From Weeksellaceae bacterium (GTDB lineage Bacteria; Bacteroidota; Bacteroidia; Flavobacteriales; Weeksellaceae): a stretch of DNA of 64,000 bases. The notes beneath the pieces were generated by a model. It saw only the letters and a program-made list of their open reading frames with translations, had not been told where the DNA came from and searched no databases. The stretch lies in NCBI GenBank assembly GCA_019459455.1, contig JAIBEX010000021.1, positions 124,001-188,000 on the forward strand, in the 5' to 3' direction. Below are positions 32,320 through 39,915 of the stretch, one piece after another (positions within the stretch are counted from its first letter, which is position 1; every line of letters begins with the position of its first letter). The translations under genes were made by a program, and so were the position numbers.

Positions 32320-33303
32320 CTACTTAAACACCTCCACAATCTCTTCCACCGTCACCTTTCCGAAGAATTCCGTCAGGTCCAGCGCGGAAAAGATCGCCTC
32401 AAGTTCTCGGCTGTCGTGCTTTACGCCGATGAGTTGCGCTTCAAGTTCCTCTATGGGTCTGGAGGCAAAAAAATCCCCGAAGATCTTCGCCTTTTCTATG
32501 ATGCCCTGCACGACATCCAGATGCACTTCTATGAAACCTGCCGGAACCTTCACTGCCTTCTGGAAATTGTATTTTGGGGAGAAACCGAAATTCCACTCCC
32601 AGGTTTCGTATTTCTCTGCGACCAGTATTTCAATGCCGGCATGGTCTTCGGGCGTCAGCTCATATCGTGCAGCATCCGGGGTATCCCGCATCAGTTCTTC
32701 GGTGAGCCATTCTTTGAGCTGCTCCGTAGTGGTGCCCTCCGGCAGGTAATGGATGAGGTTCGTTACCCTGGCACGGTTGGATTTTGTGGCCTTGTCGGTG
32801 AATTTTAAGGGATTTGCCTTAAGCGCCTCTCCCAGCACCTCCATTTCCGAATTCAGCAGCAGGGTACCGTGCTGTATCATCTTCCCCTGACGCGCAAGTT
32901 TGGCGTTGCCGCTGAATTTCCTGCCCTCCACCAGCAGGTCATTGCGGCCTTCCAGCACCGCGGGAACTCCGTGCCGGTTGAGAAGGGTCAGGACGGGCTG
33001 CGTAAACTGTGCAAAATCCCCGAAATCATGATCCGCCAGCAGCGTGTGAAAGGAGAAGTTCAGGTTGCCGTGGTCGTGGTACACCGCGCCGCCTCCCGAC
33101 ATCCGCCTTACAACCTTTATCCCTTTTTCCTGCACATAGTCCAGGTTGATCTCCGCAAGGGTATTCTGGAATTTCCCCACGATAATCGAGGGCGCGTTCA
33201 CATAGAGCAGGAAGAGGTCTTCGGTCGGAAACCGCGTAAGCAGGTATTCCTCAGTGGCGATATTAAAATAAGCATTGGTTGATGGAGAGTCGATGATGAG
33301 CAT
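32320..33303 (-). CDS. lplA: Lipoate--protein ligase (LplA-like)
   Basis: The 327-residue product attaches lipoic acid to E2 and GcvH proteins through lipoyl-AMP. The BPL/LplA fold motifs are visible: S-I-I-V-G-K-F-Q-N-T-L-A-E-I-N, then the substrate loop K-V-V-R-R-M-S-G-G-G-A-V-Y-H-D-H-G-N-L-N-F-S-F, and S-G-N-A-K-L-A-R-Q-G-K-M-I-Q-H-G-T-L-L-L. The last ~80 residues form the accessory C-terminal domain needed for lipoate activation. It is monocistronic, flanked by repeats. Confidence 0.93.
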   Translation of the reverse strand: MLIIDSPSTNAYFNIATEEYLLTRFPTEDLFLLYVNAPSIIVGKFQNTLAEINLDYVQEKGIKVVRRMSGGGAVYHDHGNLNFSFHTLLADHDFGDFAQFTQPVLTLLNRHGVPAVLEGRNDLLVEGRKFSGNAKLARQGKMIQHGTLLLNSEMEVLGEALKANPLKFTDKATKSNRARVTNLIHYLPEGTTTEQLKEWLTEELMRDTPDAARYELTPEDHAGIEILVAEKYETWEWNFGFSPKYNFQKAVKVPAGFIEVHLDVVQGIIEKAKIFGDFFASRPIEELEAQLIGVKHDSRELEAIFSALDLTEFFGKVTVEEIVEVFK

Positions 33304-33668
33304 GTGAATGGTTTTTTACAAAAGTAAGGATTTAGGGGTAAAGGGAAGGATGAGGTTAAGGTTAAGGGCGAGGTTACGAGGCTAGAAGTTTAAGAGATTA
33401 AGCGGATCCTTAATATCAATATGTGTTGCTTAGGGTTAGTGAGGGTCCACTGACCAGAACCGGACCGGCATCTGTTAAGATAAATGTTGTGCTGTTTGTA
33501 TTTCCAATTAACGGTTTGCAGACAGCGCTCCCAATTATAAATCTTCTGTAGTACCTATGGAATCTAAATTGTTGGATGCCGTTATTTTATTCATGCTAAT
33601 TTAACATAAAATGTTTTAGTTTTTTTATAAAAATGTATAAATTCGCCACATCACATAATACAATATTA
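33304..33668. other. Upstream region of the T9SS protein gene
   Basis: The first ~80 bases contain GAGGTTAAGGTTAAGG-type words (the reverse orientation of the CCTTAA family). The rest is AT-rich with no recognisable reading frame; a start for the next gene upstream of 33669 would add residues ahead of its signal peptide. I see no clear -7 box close to the start. Confidence 0.45.
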
Positions 33669-36600
33669 ATGAAAACACATTTATTTTTCAGGTACATTCT
33701 CTTTCTTGCGGTATTTTCTTTCTGCAACAGTTTGTGTGGACAAGTGACTTTACCTCACACTAGAAGCACTTGGGACTCAACCCCTAGTGGGTGGATCGAT
33801 TCTCCCTTGGATTCTTATCTTACAACTTTTGCGTGTTCGGGTACCAATGGTGCTAAGTTCGATACAACAAATGATGGTAAAATAGTCCAACTGGATTCTT
33901 CTCCGGACAAATTAAGTTTTGTAGTAAAATCAAATTCTACTAGCAATACTTCTGTTCTACTCGTTCAGGAGTCTGATGATAATATTACATATACCGCTGT
34001 AATAAGTTTGACGGGAAGTATTGGCCTCCCAACAACATGTTCAACAAAGGGAGACTACCAACTTAAGAGTACTACGCGTTATATTAAGTGGACTTTTACC
34101 AAAGGTTCCAGCAATATGACTATGGATGATGTTACTATTTCTAAACTAACATTAACTACAAACCCCAATTTATCCATTACTCCCAATACCTTAAATCACG
34201 GAAGCTCCTGCGTGAATACTGGGGCGACGCCAGTACTGTATACCATTACCAACACTGGTACGGTTGCTGCAGACGGAATAACAGTTCTGTCTTCAAATGC
34301 TTCTGAGTTTACCGTTTCAGCGCTTTCGCCTACTACAGTTGCAGCCAACGGCGGTACAGCTACGTTTAACGTGACGTTTACCCCCTCTGCTTCTGGAGCC
34401 AGAAGCGCCACCATTACCGTGGCTACCGCAACGGCTGGAGGGAACAGCCCGACACTGGCTCTTACCGGAACCGGGGATGCAACGCTGGCCGGAGCGATTA
34501 CGACGTCTGCTGAAAGCAATGTGGCCAGTACCGCGGTACGGTTAAACGGAAATGTTACGACCTTGGGAACCTGCCCCAGCACTACTGAAAAAGGTTTTGT
34601 TTGGGGAGCCAACGCAGACCCAACGATTTTAGACCTCAATACTTCCGTAGCAGGTCTTACCACCGGCGCCTATTTTTATGACCTAACCGGCCTTACGCCC
34701 AATACAACTTACCACTACCGAGCCTACATTAAAGATGCTAATGGCTATGTATATGGGTCAGATGAAGCATTTACGACTTTGGATGTGGCGGATCATATCG
34801 CTTTTGTAAATGTTCCTTCTGCAGGAACCGTCAACAGCAATCTTACTGCTTTTACAGTAGAGGCACGAACAGCAGGGAATGTAGTGGATGCAGCATATGC
34901 GGGGAACGTTACTATATCAAAAGCAACCGGCTCAGGAGCCATTTCCGGAACGCTTACGAAAGCGTTTGTAAACGGGGTAGCTACCTTCAACGATATTGAA
35001 TTCGATGCTGTGGATACCTATACCCTGCATGCAGACAGCGGTGCCTTTTCCCAAATTACTTCCGGAAATATTGCTGTTGCTGCAGCAGTCATTTATACCA
35101 AGATTAATTCTTTGGCTGAACTCACAGACGGGGACTATGTAATTGCAAACCAAAACGATCTTGTTGCAATAGGTGCGCTGGGTTCCAGTCAGTACAATGC
35201 AGTGACTATTTATCCGCAAAGCGGACAACTGTCAAATCCTGATTCAGGAATCATTTATCATGTAGAATCGCTAGGATCCGGTGTATTCACCTTCCAGAGG
35301 GTGGCTACTGGAAATTATATAGGCTGGTCGTCCAGTACGAGTTTAGCGGCACCAACAACCGCTAACACTAACAGTCAGAAATGGACCGTTACTTATGACA
35401 ATAACAACTACTTTGTTGCAGCTAATTTGGCTGATGCTACAAAATTGATACGATATAATTCCGGACTTACCACCCCTGGCTTTAAAGCATATGCTGCCAG
35501 TTCAAGTTTTGGAAGTGAGGGATATTTGCAGTTTTATAAAAGGTTACCATCCACATGGAACGGATCAGGTTGGTCTAATGGTCCACCAAATGCCAATACC
35601 CATTTAATCATCTCTGCCAATTACGATACAACGACTCAGCCCGACCTTGTTGGTAACACCATAACTATTAACAATGGCGGGACATTGGAAATTATCAATG
35701 GCAAAAGTGTTACGGCAACTAGCATAATTGTAAATGACGGTGGTAACTTCATCGTTAGAGATGGAGCCACAACTTCAGTGACCAATTTCACCGTAAACCG
35801 CAACAGCGCAAGTGTTGCGAATAAATATGCCTTCTGGTCCTCTCCGGTGTCAGCGGCCAATATTTATTCGGTATTTCCGGGGTTTACCCCTCAGTATGTG
35901 ATGACCTACAACACCGCTACCGATTTCTACACGGTAGTGCCTAACCCCACTGCCACTACAGCAGGGACAGGGTATTCGGTGAAGATTCCGGCAACAGCTC
36001 CGAACCTCAGTTTTATCGGAACGCCGAACAACGGCATCATCAACACTGCACTTTCTACAGTGGGCAACACCTACAACCTGGTGGGCAACCCATACCCATC
36101 GAATATGGATCTGCCGTCATTCTATAGCGCCAACAGTGCGAACATCGGTTCCACCTTATGGTTCTGGGACAATACGAGCAACAGTGTAACTACCCAGACG
36201 GGCAACACGACGGTTAACGTCGGCTATGCGACCTATAATGCAGCAGGATCCACGTGGGTGGCAGCACCCACTTCCGCTGCCCCTACAGGTAACGCGGCAA
36301 AAATCGGCCAGGGTTTCATTGTAGAGGCGCTTAGTACTACGCTCTTATTTACCAACAGCATGAGGGTTGCTGATTCAGGGGTAAGCCTGAATAAAAGTTC
36401 AGCGAATGCGGGCGAAGGCAAGTACTGGTTGAAACTTTCCACCCCGTACAATACTTATATTTCTCAGGCGGTCACCTACGGTCAGGGAGCATCTGATACC
36501 TACGATGCGTATGATTCGAAAGCGATCGCGACCGGCTCCGATGCCTTCTACAGCACCGTTGGAACAGAGAAGCTGGTTATCCAGGGGAAAGCTGACTTTG

Positions 36601-37061
36601 ATATTCACGATGTGGTTCCTCTGGGCAACAAGCATTTTGAGAACGGTCAGTTCACCATTGCGCTTACCCAAAAAGAAGGACTCTTCCTTACCGGACAGGC
36701 CATTTACTTAAGGGACAAACTTCTCGGAACTGAGACCAACCTGCAGAATGGGGCCTATACCTTTACATCGGACGCCGGCGAATTCGCCAATCGTTTTGAG
36801 ATCGTGTACAAGCAGAGTGTACTCGGTACCGCCGACACCCCGGTGAAAAACGACCTGAAAGTGTACCGCAGCGGAGAGGATTTCGTGATTGATGCACCAT
36901 CAAGGATACAGAACGTATTGGTGTACGATGCTTCGGGCCGACTGATACAGACTGTTTCTTCCAAATCCACTACCGCAACGGTAAGAAATCTGGACAGAGG
37001 CGTGTATATCCTTCAGATCACCACCGATGCCGGCAGCGTATCCAGGAAAATCGTTAAATAA
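33669..37061 (+). CDS. Large secreted protein with T9SS type A sorting domain
   Basis: The ATG at 33669 gives 1130 residues with a signal peptide (H-L-F-F-R-Y-I-L-F-L-A-V-F-S-F-C-N-S-L-C-G). Parts in order: an N-terminal beta domain (~30-170); a choice-of-anchor-D Ig-like domain (L-S-I-T-P-N-T-L-N-H-G, ~175-275); an FN3-like domain (Y-H-Y-R-A-Y-I-K-D-A-N-G); an Ig-like repeat; a ~150-residue domain (D-G-D-Y-V-I-A-N-Q); a strand-rich G-N-P-Y-P-S region; and a C-terminal Por-secretion domain ending G-V-Y-I-L-Q-I-T. The type IX machinery exports it and removes the tail. The first ~500 bases are more AT-rich than the rest. Function beyond surface or matrix adhesion is not predictable. Confidence 0.9.
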   Translation: MKTHLFFRYILFLAVFSFCNSLCGQVTLPHTRSTWDSTPSGWIDSPLDSYLTTFACSGTNGAKFDTTNDGKIVQLDSSPDKLSFVVKSNSTSNTSVLLVQESDDNITYTAVISLTGSIGLPTTCSTKGDYQLKSTTRYIKWTFTKGSSNMTMDDVTISKLTLTTNPNLSITPNTLNHGSSCVNTGATPVLYTITNTGTVAADGITVLSSNASEFTVSALSPTTVAANGGTATFNVTFTPSASGARSATITVATATAGGNSPTLALTGTGDATLAGAITTSAESNVASTAVRLNGNVTTLGTCPSTTEKGFVWGANADPTILDLNTSVAGLTTGAYFYDLTGLTPNTTYHYRAYIKDANGYVYGSDEAFTTLDVADHIAFVNVPSAGTVNSNLTAFTVEARTAGNVVDAAYAGNVTISKATGSGAISGTLTKAFVNGVATFNDIEFDAVDTYTLHADSGAFSQITSGNIAVAAAVIYTKINSLAELTDGDYVIANQNDLVAIGALGSSQYNAVTIYPQSGQLSNPDSGIIYHVESLGSGVFTFQRVATGNYIGWSSSTSLAAPTTANTNSQKWTVTYDNNNYFVAANLADATKLIRYNSGLTTPGFKAYAASSSFGSEGYLQFYKRLPSTWNGSGWSNGPPNANTHLIISANYDTTTQPDLVGNTITINNGGTLEIINGKSVTATSIIVNDGGNFIVRDGATTSVTNFTVNRNSASVANKYAFWSSPVSAANIYSVFPGFTPQYVMTYNTATDFYTVVPNPTATTAGTGYSVKIPATAPNLSFIGTPNNGIINTALSTVGNTYNLVGNPYPSNMDLPSFYSANSANIGSTLWFWDNTSNSVTTQTGNTTVNVGYATYNAAGSTWVAAPTSAAPTGNAAKIGQGFIVEALSTTLLFTNSMRVADSGVSLNKSSANAGEGKYWLKLSTPYNTYISQAVTYGQGASDTYDAYDSKAIATGSDAFYSTVGTEKLVIQGKADFDIHDVVPLGNKHFENGQFTIALTQKEGLFLTGQAIYLRDKLLGTETNLQNGAYTFTSDAGEFANRFEIVYKQSVLGTADTPVKNDLKVYRSGEDFVIDAPSRIQNVLVYDASGRLIQTVSSKSTTATVRNLDRGVYILQITTDAGSVSRKIVK

Positions 37062-37076
37062 CCTTAGATTACAATA

Positions 37077-37313
37077 ATGAAAAAAACAGCAATACTACTG
37101 GGAATCGTAATTTCTGCCACTACCTTTTCGCAGCAGAAGGAATATAAATTTTTTGAAGAACCGCAGCAGTCGCCAAATATGGAGGTGGAAAAGGCACCCG
37201 GAGATCCCGGCGACCCCGTACCCATTGACGGTTATGTGCCCTTTCTGGTGCTGGCCGGCGTGGGACTTATTGCCTGGTATGGCAGCCGCAAAGCGGTAAA
37301 AGTAAGTGAATAA
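37077..37313 (+). CDS. Small secreted protein with PID-type C-terminal sorting tail
   Basis: The 78-residue product has an N-terminal signal peptide (M-K-K-T-A-I-L-L-G-I-V-I-S-A-T-T-F-S) and ~30 mature residues. It ends in a tripartite tail: D-P-V-P-I-D-G-Y, a 17-residue hydrophobic helix (V-P-F-L-V-L-A-G-V-G-L-I-A-W-Y), then basic S-R-K-A-V-K. This matches the PID-type sorting signals known in Bacteroidota, thought to be processed by an exosortase-like enzyme. It follows the T9SS protein after 15 bases on the same strand and is probably cotranscribed. No exosortase is in the window. Confidence 0.8.
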   Translation: MKKTAILLGIVISATTFSQQKEYKFFEEPQQSPNMEVEKAPGDPGDPVPIDGYVPFLVLAGVGLIAWYGSRKAVKVSE

Positions 37314-37335
37314 ATGAGCTATTTTTTATTGAGAG

Positions 37336-37363
37336 AGAGACCGGATTTGTTCCGGTCTTTTTT
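37336..37363 (+). terminator. Terminator after the PID-tail gene
   Basis: AGACCGGA pairs with TCCGGTCT around a TTTGT loop and is followed by six T. It ends the two-gene T9SS/PID unit. Confidence 0.85.
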
Positions 37364-37735
37364 GTGGAAGAGCTTCCTCCTGCGGCGGGATGACAGGCTG
37401 GGAAGAACAAAGGAAAAATTCAAAAGGGAAAAGTGGGGAGGCGGCAGCCGAGGAAGCAATCCCGAAGTAGATTCCTTACGTTGGGAGCGGGAAGTTCCGA
37501 CGGTTATCGAGACCCGGCCTACAGTCCATAAGCCAAAAGCCAACCGCCAGCCGCCACCTTACAGCGCTGTCTTTGCGGGGAGGCGGCAGCCAACGAAGCA
37601 ATCCCAAGTTAACCTTGTCCAGGTTTGAAACCCCTGACAAGGTTAGGCAGGATCTTCCAGGACCGGAAGAGGGTAAGAAAATCAGCGGTTGTAAAGAAGG
37701 CAGTTAGCAAGACGCTGCAGGCGGTAAAAGAATAC

Positions 37736-37787
37736 GAAAATTCCAGCCGTTTTACCCCTACCCTAAAGGGAGCCGGCTGGAATTTTC
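37736..37787. repeat. Composite hairpin H1 with conserved 24-nt loop
   Basis: The 14-bp arms GAAAATTCCAGCCG (37736-37749) and CGGCTGGAATTTTC (37774-37787) pair perfectly. The 24-base loop contains TTTACCCCTACCCTAAAGGG, itself with a CCCT/AGGG mini-hairpin. The loop matches the reverse complement of that of the next hairpin, while the arms differ. Confidence 0.85.
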
Positions 37788-37866
37788 ACAAGGAAAGGAG
37801 TAAAAATATCTGCATTTTAACCCGGTCCTGAAGGAAGCCCGCCGATTTTTGCAGGCGCGTGGTGAA

Positions 37867-37914
37867 AAAATCCGAATCACTCCCTTTAGGGCCGGGGTAA
37901 AGGATTCGGATTTT
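37867..37914. repeat. Composite hairpin H2, same loop in opposite orientation, different arms
   Basis: AAAATCCGAATC (37867-37878) pairs perfectly with GATTCGGATTTT (37903-37914). Its 24-base loop (ACTCCCTTTAGGGCCGGGGT and 4 more bases) is, reversed and complemented, identical to the H1 loop at 20 of 24 positions. Confidence 0.85.
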
Positions 37915-38033
37915 CTGTTGGCCTGACCCCGGCTGCAGCCAGCTGCCAAAAGCCAGCCGCCAGCCGCCACCTTACAGCGCTGTCTTTGCGAGGAGCGACC
38001 GCATGGAGGGACGCGGCAATCCCAAAGTAGATT
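37888..38033 (+). repeat. Direct repeat, copy 1 (about 146 bp)
   Basis: From the AGGGCCGGGGTAAAGGATTC part of hairpin H2 to CCCAAAGTAGATT, this stretch recurs 377 bases downstream with only a few substitutions and no indels (38265-38410). It includes the right arm of H2 and a whole REP-like TTGCGAGGAG/GGCAATCCC block. Confidence 0.85.
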
Positions 38034-38221
38034 TCTTTAGCGGGGAGTTGGGAGCGGGGAGTTGGGAGCGGGAAAGCCCGGCGGGTTATCGGGATCCGGC
38101 CAAAAGCCACCTTCCTTTAGACACTCTTACGGCACATTAGCGTACAGCCTACTGCGTATGGCATACCGCATGCTCAAGAGATCCCTCCTGCGTCGGGATG
38201 ACACGCAGACGCGTCGTGGGG

Positions 38222-38290
38222 AAATCCGAATCACTCCCTTTTTTATGCTGAGCCTGCCGAAGTAAGGGCCGGGGTAAAGGATTCGGATTT
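38222..38290. repeat. Composite hairpin H3 with a 23-bp insert in the loop
   Basis: AAATCCGAATC (38222-38232) pairs with GATTCGGATTT (38280-38290). The loop equals that of H2 plus 23 bases containing ATGCTGAGCCTGCCGAAGTA, a commonly dispersed element in this group of bacteria, set precisely at the centre of the CCCTTT/AGGG core. Confidence 0.85.
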
Positions 38291-38410
38291 TCTGTTGGCC
38301 TGACCCCGGCTGCAGCCAGCTGCCAAAAGCCAACCGCCAGCCGCCACCTTACAGCGCTGTCTTTGCGAGGAGCGGACGCAGGGAGGGACGTGGCAATCCC
38401 AAAGTAGATT
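38265..38410 (+). repeat. Direct repeat, copy 2 (about 146 bp)
   Basis: Second copy of 37888-38033, same orientation, offset 377 bases, gap-free by manual alignment, with scattered substitutions mostly in the REP-like part. Confidence 0.85.
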
Positions 38411-39043
38411 CTAACGTTACTTTTTGCCTCTATTAATATTATATTTTTAATGGAATCGGCGATCCGCCCTTAGCGGATTGTCTTGACACAAAAAGTAATC
38501 AAAAAGGTCAAGACTTGGACATTTGCCAATCCATTTTTTATTTTTATTAATGGAATTGGCGAAACTCCTTCGTCGTTTTTTGCTAAAAAGACCAAAATTT
38601 CTTCAAAGAAAACATCCAAAATTGCCTCATCTTTTATATTTTTTTTATGGAATCGGCGATCCGCTTTCGCGGATTGCGCGAGACGAAGATGAGGTGAATT
38701 ATATGCGATTTGTGTCGCGCGTCGGACAGTGGAAGTTTTTCTGTTGCCATAACGACACGAATATTAATAAGAAAAATCCTGTTTTTGCCAATCTGTTTTA
38801 TATATCTTTAGTGGAATTGGCGATCTCGCCTTTGGCGGATTCTTCACGCAAAAATCTCCTATGTCGTTTGGGATTGGTTAATTAAAGAGCCATGTCATTG
38901 ACCAAGTCGAATCTTCGATTTCAGAACGGAGCGAAGCAGAGTGAAGAATCTCTTTTAATGGCATTATGTATTTATAAAAAGCGAGATTAGGCACAGAAAA
39001 AGATCCCTCCTTCGTCGGGATGACACGCAGACACGTCGTGAGG

Positions 39044-39107
39044 AAATACGAATCCCTCCCTTTTTTATGCTGAGCCTGCCGAAGTAAGGGCCGGGGTCAT
39101 GGATTCG
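39044..39107. repeat. Composite hairpin H4, degenerate copy with insert
   Basis: CGAATC (39049-39054) pairs with GATTCG (39102-39107), but the outer stem has mismatches. The loop has the same 23-bp insert as H3. The flanking upstream sequence (GATCCCTCCTTCGTCGGGAT, then GACACGCAGAC) also matches that of H3. Confidence 0.75.
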
Positions 39108-39316
39108 GCTTTTCTGTGGGACTGTCCCGGCCTGCAGCCAACCGCCAAAAGCCAAAAGCCAAAAGCCAAAATTGTGACGCGCTGGTTTTCCATCTTCCAT
39201 CCCCTCACCCTCACCCTCACCCTTAACCTTAACCTCAACCTATGACCCGCATATTATCTTTTCGTCACAAAATATATATTTTTACAGTTTTTTTCACAAA
39301 CATCACAAAAAATCTT

Positions 39317-39324
39317 TACTTTTG
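39317..39324 (+). promoter_or_regulatory. -7 promoter box before the 39337 gene
   Basis: TACTTTTG fits TAnnTTTG, 12 bases before the ATG at 39337. Confidence 0.5.
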
Positions 39325-39336
39325 CTGCAAACTCAA

Positions 39337-39603
39337 ATGATGATGCTTAAATTATTCCGAACCCGGGAACGGGAATTCCTGTTTGGTGAACAGGACTGGC
39401 TCCTGGATGAACTGAAGAAGAATTACAGCCTGTCTCTGGATCTGGGTCAACTGAAGGTTCGCAGCACTACCCGCTTCATTCTTTGTGTCTTACAGTCCAA
39501 CCGCTACATTTTCCATTCTGAGGGCTCCGAAACGGTCGTCGGGTCCACCCTCCGTTATTTTTCACATTTCCCGTTTGCCGGCAAGGTACGCGCGAAAGGG
39601 TAG
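39337..39603 (+). CDS. Hypothetical small protein
   Basis: The 88-residue product (start chosen at ATG 39337, directly behind a good -7 box) is not recognised. It is soluble and mixed alpha/beta (F-L-F-G-E-Q-D-W-L-L-D-E-L-K-K-N-Y, then S-T-T-R-F-I-L-C-V-L-Q-S-N-R-Y-I-F). Its promoter and coding-like composition support a real gene. It stands alone between the repeat island and the polysaccharide locus. Confidence 0.5.
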   Translation: MMMLKLFRTREREFLFGEQDWLLDELKKNYSLSLDLGQLKVRSTTRFILCVLQSNRYIFHSEGSETVVGSTLRYFSHFPFAGKVRAKG

Positions 39604-39915
39604 CGGGGGAGCGTGCCGGCGTGGGTTAGTAGGTTAGTGGGAGCGTGGGAGCGTGGGAGAGTGGTTTGGCGGTAAAGTTGTGAAATTGTGAAATCGTAAA
39701 GTCGTAAAGTTGTTGGTTTACCTTTACCCCGCAACCGGGACCTTTACCTTAACTTATAGCTCAATCTTTACCTCAACCTTACCCTTATCCTTAACCTTCG
39801 TAATTCGCACTTCGTAATTCGCCGTTCCATCCGCCATGCAATCAATAAAACAAATTCCCGGCTTCCCATACACCTTTCCCATCTTTTCCCTATATTTGCA
39901 GCAATTATATTTTAT
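39604..39915. repeat. Spacer with octamer and heptamer arrays before wza
   Basis: GGGAGCGT-type 8-base words lie at 39638-39661. GTAAAGTT/GTGAAATT 8-base words follow at 39672-39711. CCTTAAC-like words cover 39738-39795, and heptamers CTTCGTA, ATTCGCA, CTTCGTA and ATTCGCC lie at 39796-39823. The last family is the reverse complement of the GAAnTAC array at 28952. The wza -7 box follows. Confidence 0.7.
39891..39898 (+). promoter_or_regulatory. -7 promoter box of the polysaccharide locus (wza)
   Basis: TATATTTG matches TAnnTTTG, 18 bases before the wza ATG. It is probably the main promoter for the export genes. Confidence 0.55.

Larger units (their letters stand above)
37314..39336. repeat. 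Repeat island 2, no credible genes
   Basis: A 2-kb gene-free region built from repeats. It holds several copies of GTCGGGATGACA-type and GCTGTCTTTGCGAGGAG/GGCAATCCCAAAGTAG REP-like blocks. It also holds an inverted repeat at 37611-37643 (AACCTTGT...ACAAGGTT), four composite hairpins (37736, 37867, 38222, 39044) and a ~146-bp direct repeat. Segments headed by GGAATCGGCGATCCGC and TCTTCACGCAAAAATCTCC recur at 38450-38860. Open frames here follow the repeats and resemble no protein. The last ~100 bases hold CCCTCA/CCTTAA words and the -7 box for the 39337 gene. Confidence 0.75.

Noticed and set aside
38483-38885. Open frames in repeat island 2
   Set aside because: They track the GGAATCGGCGATCCGC and related repeats; no start context, no protein features.
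37314-39336. Repeat island 2 as an insertion sequence or integron
   Set aside because: No transposase or integrase frame and no long terminal inverted repeats bounding the region; the hairpins are short dispersed elements.
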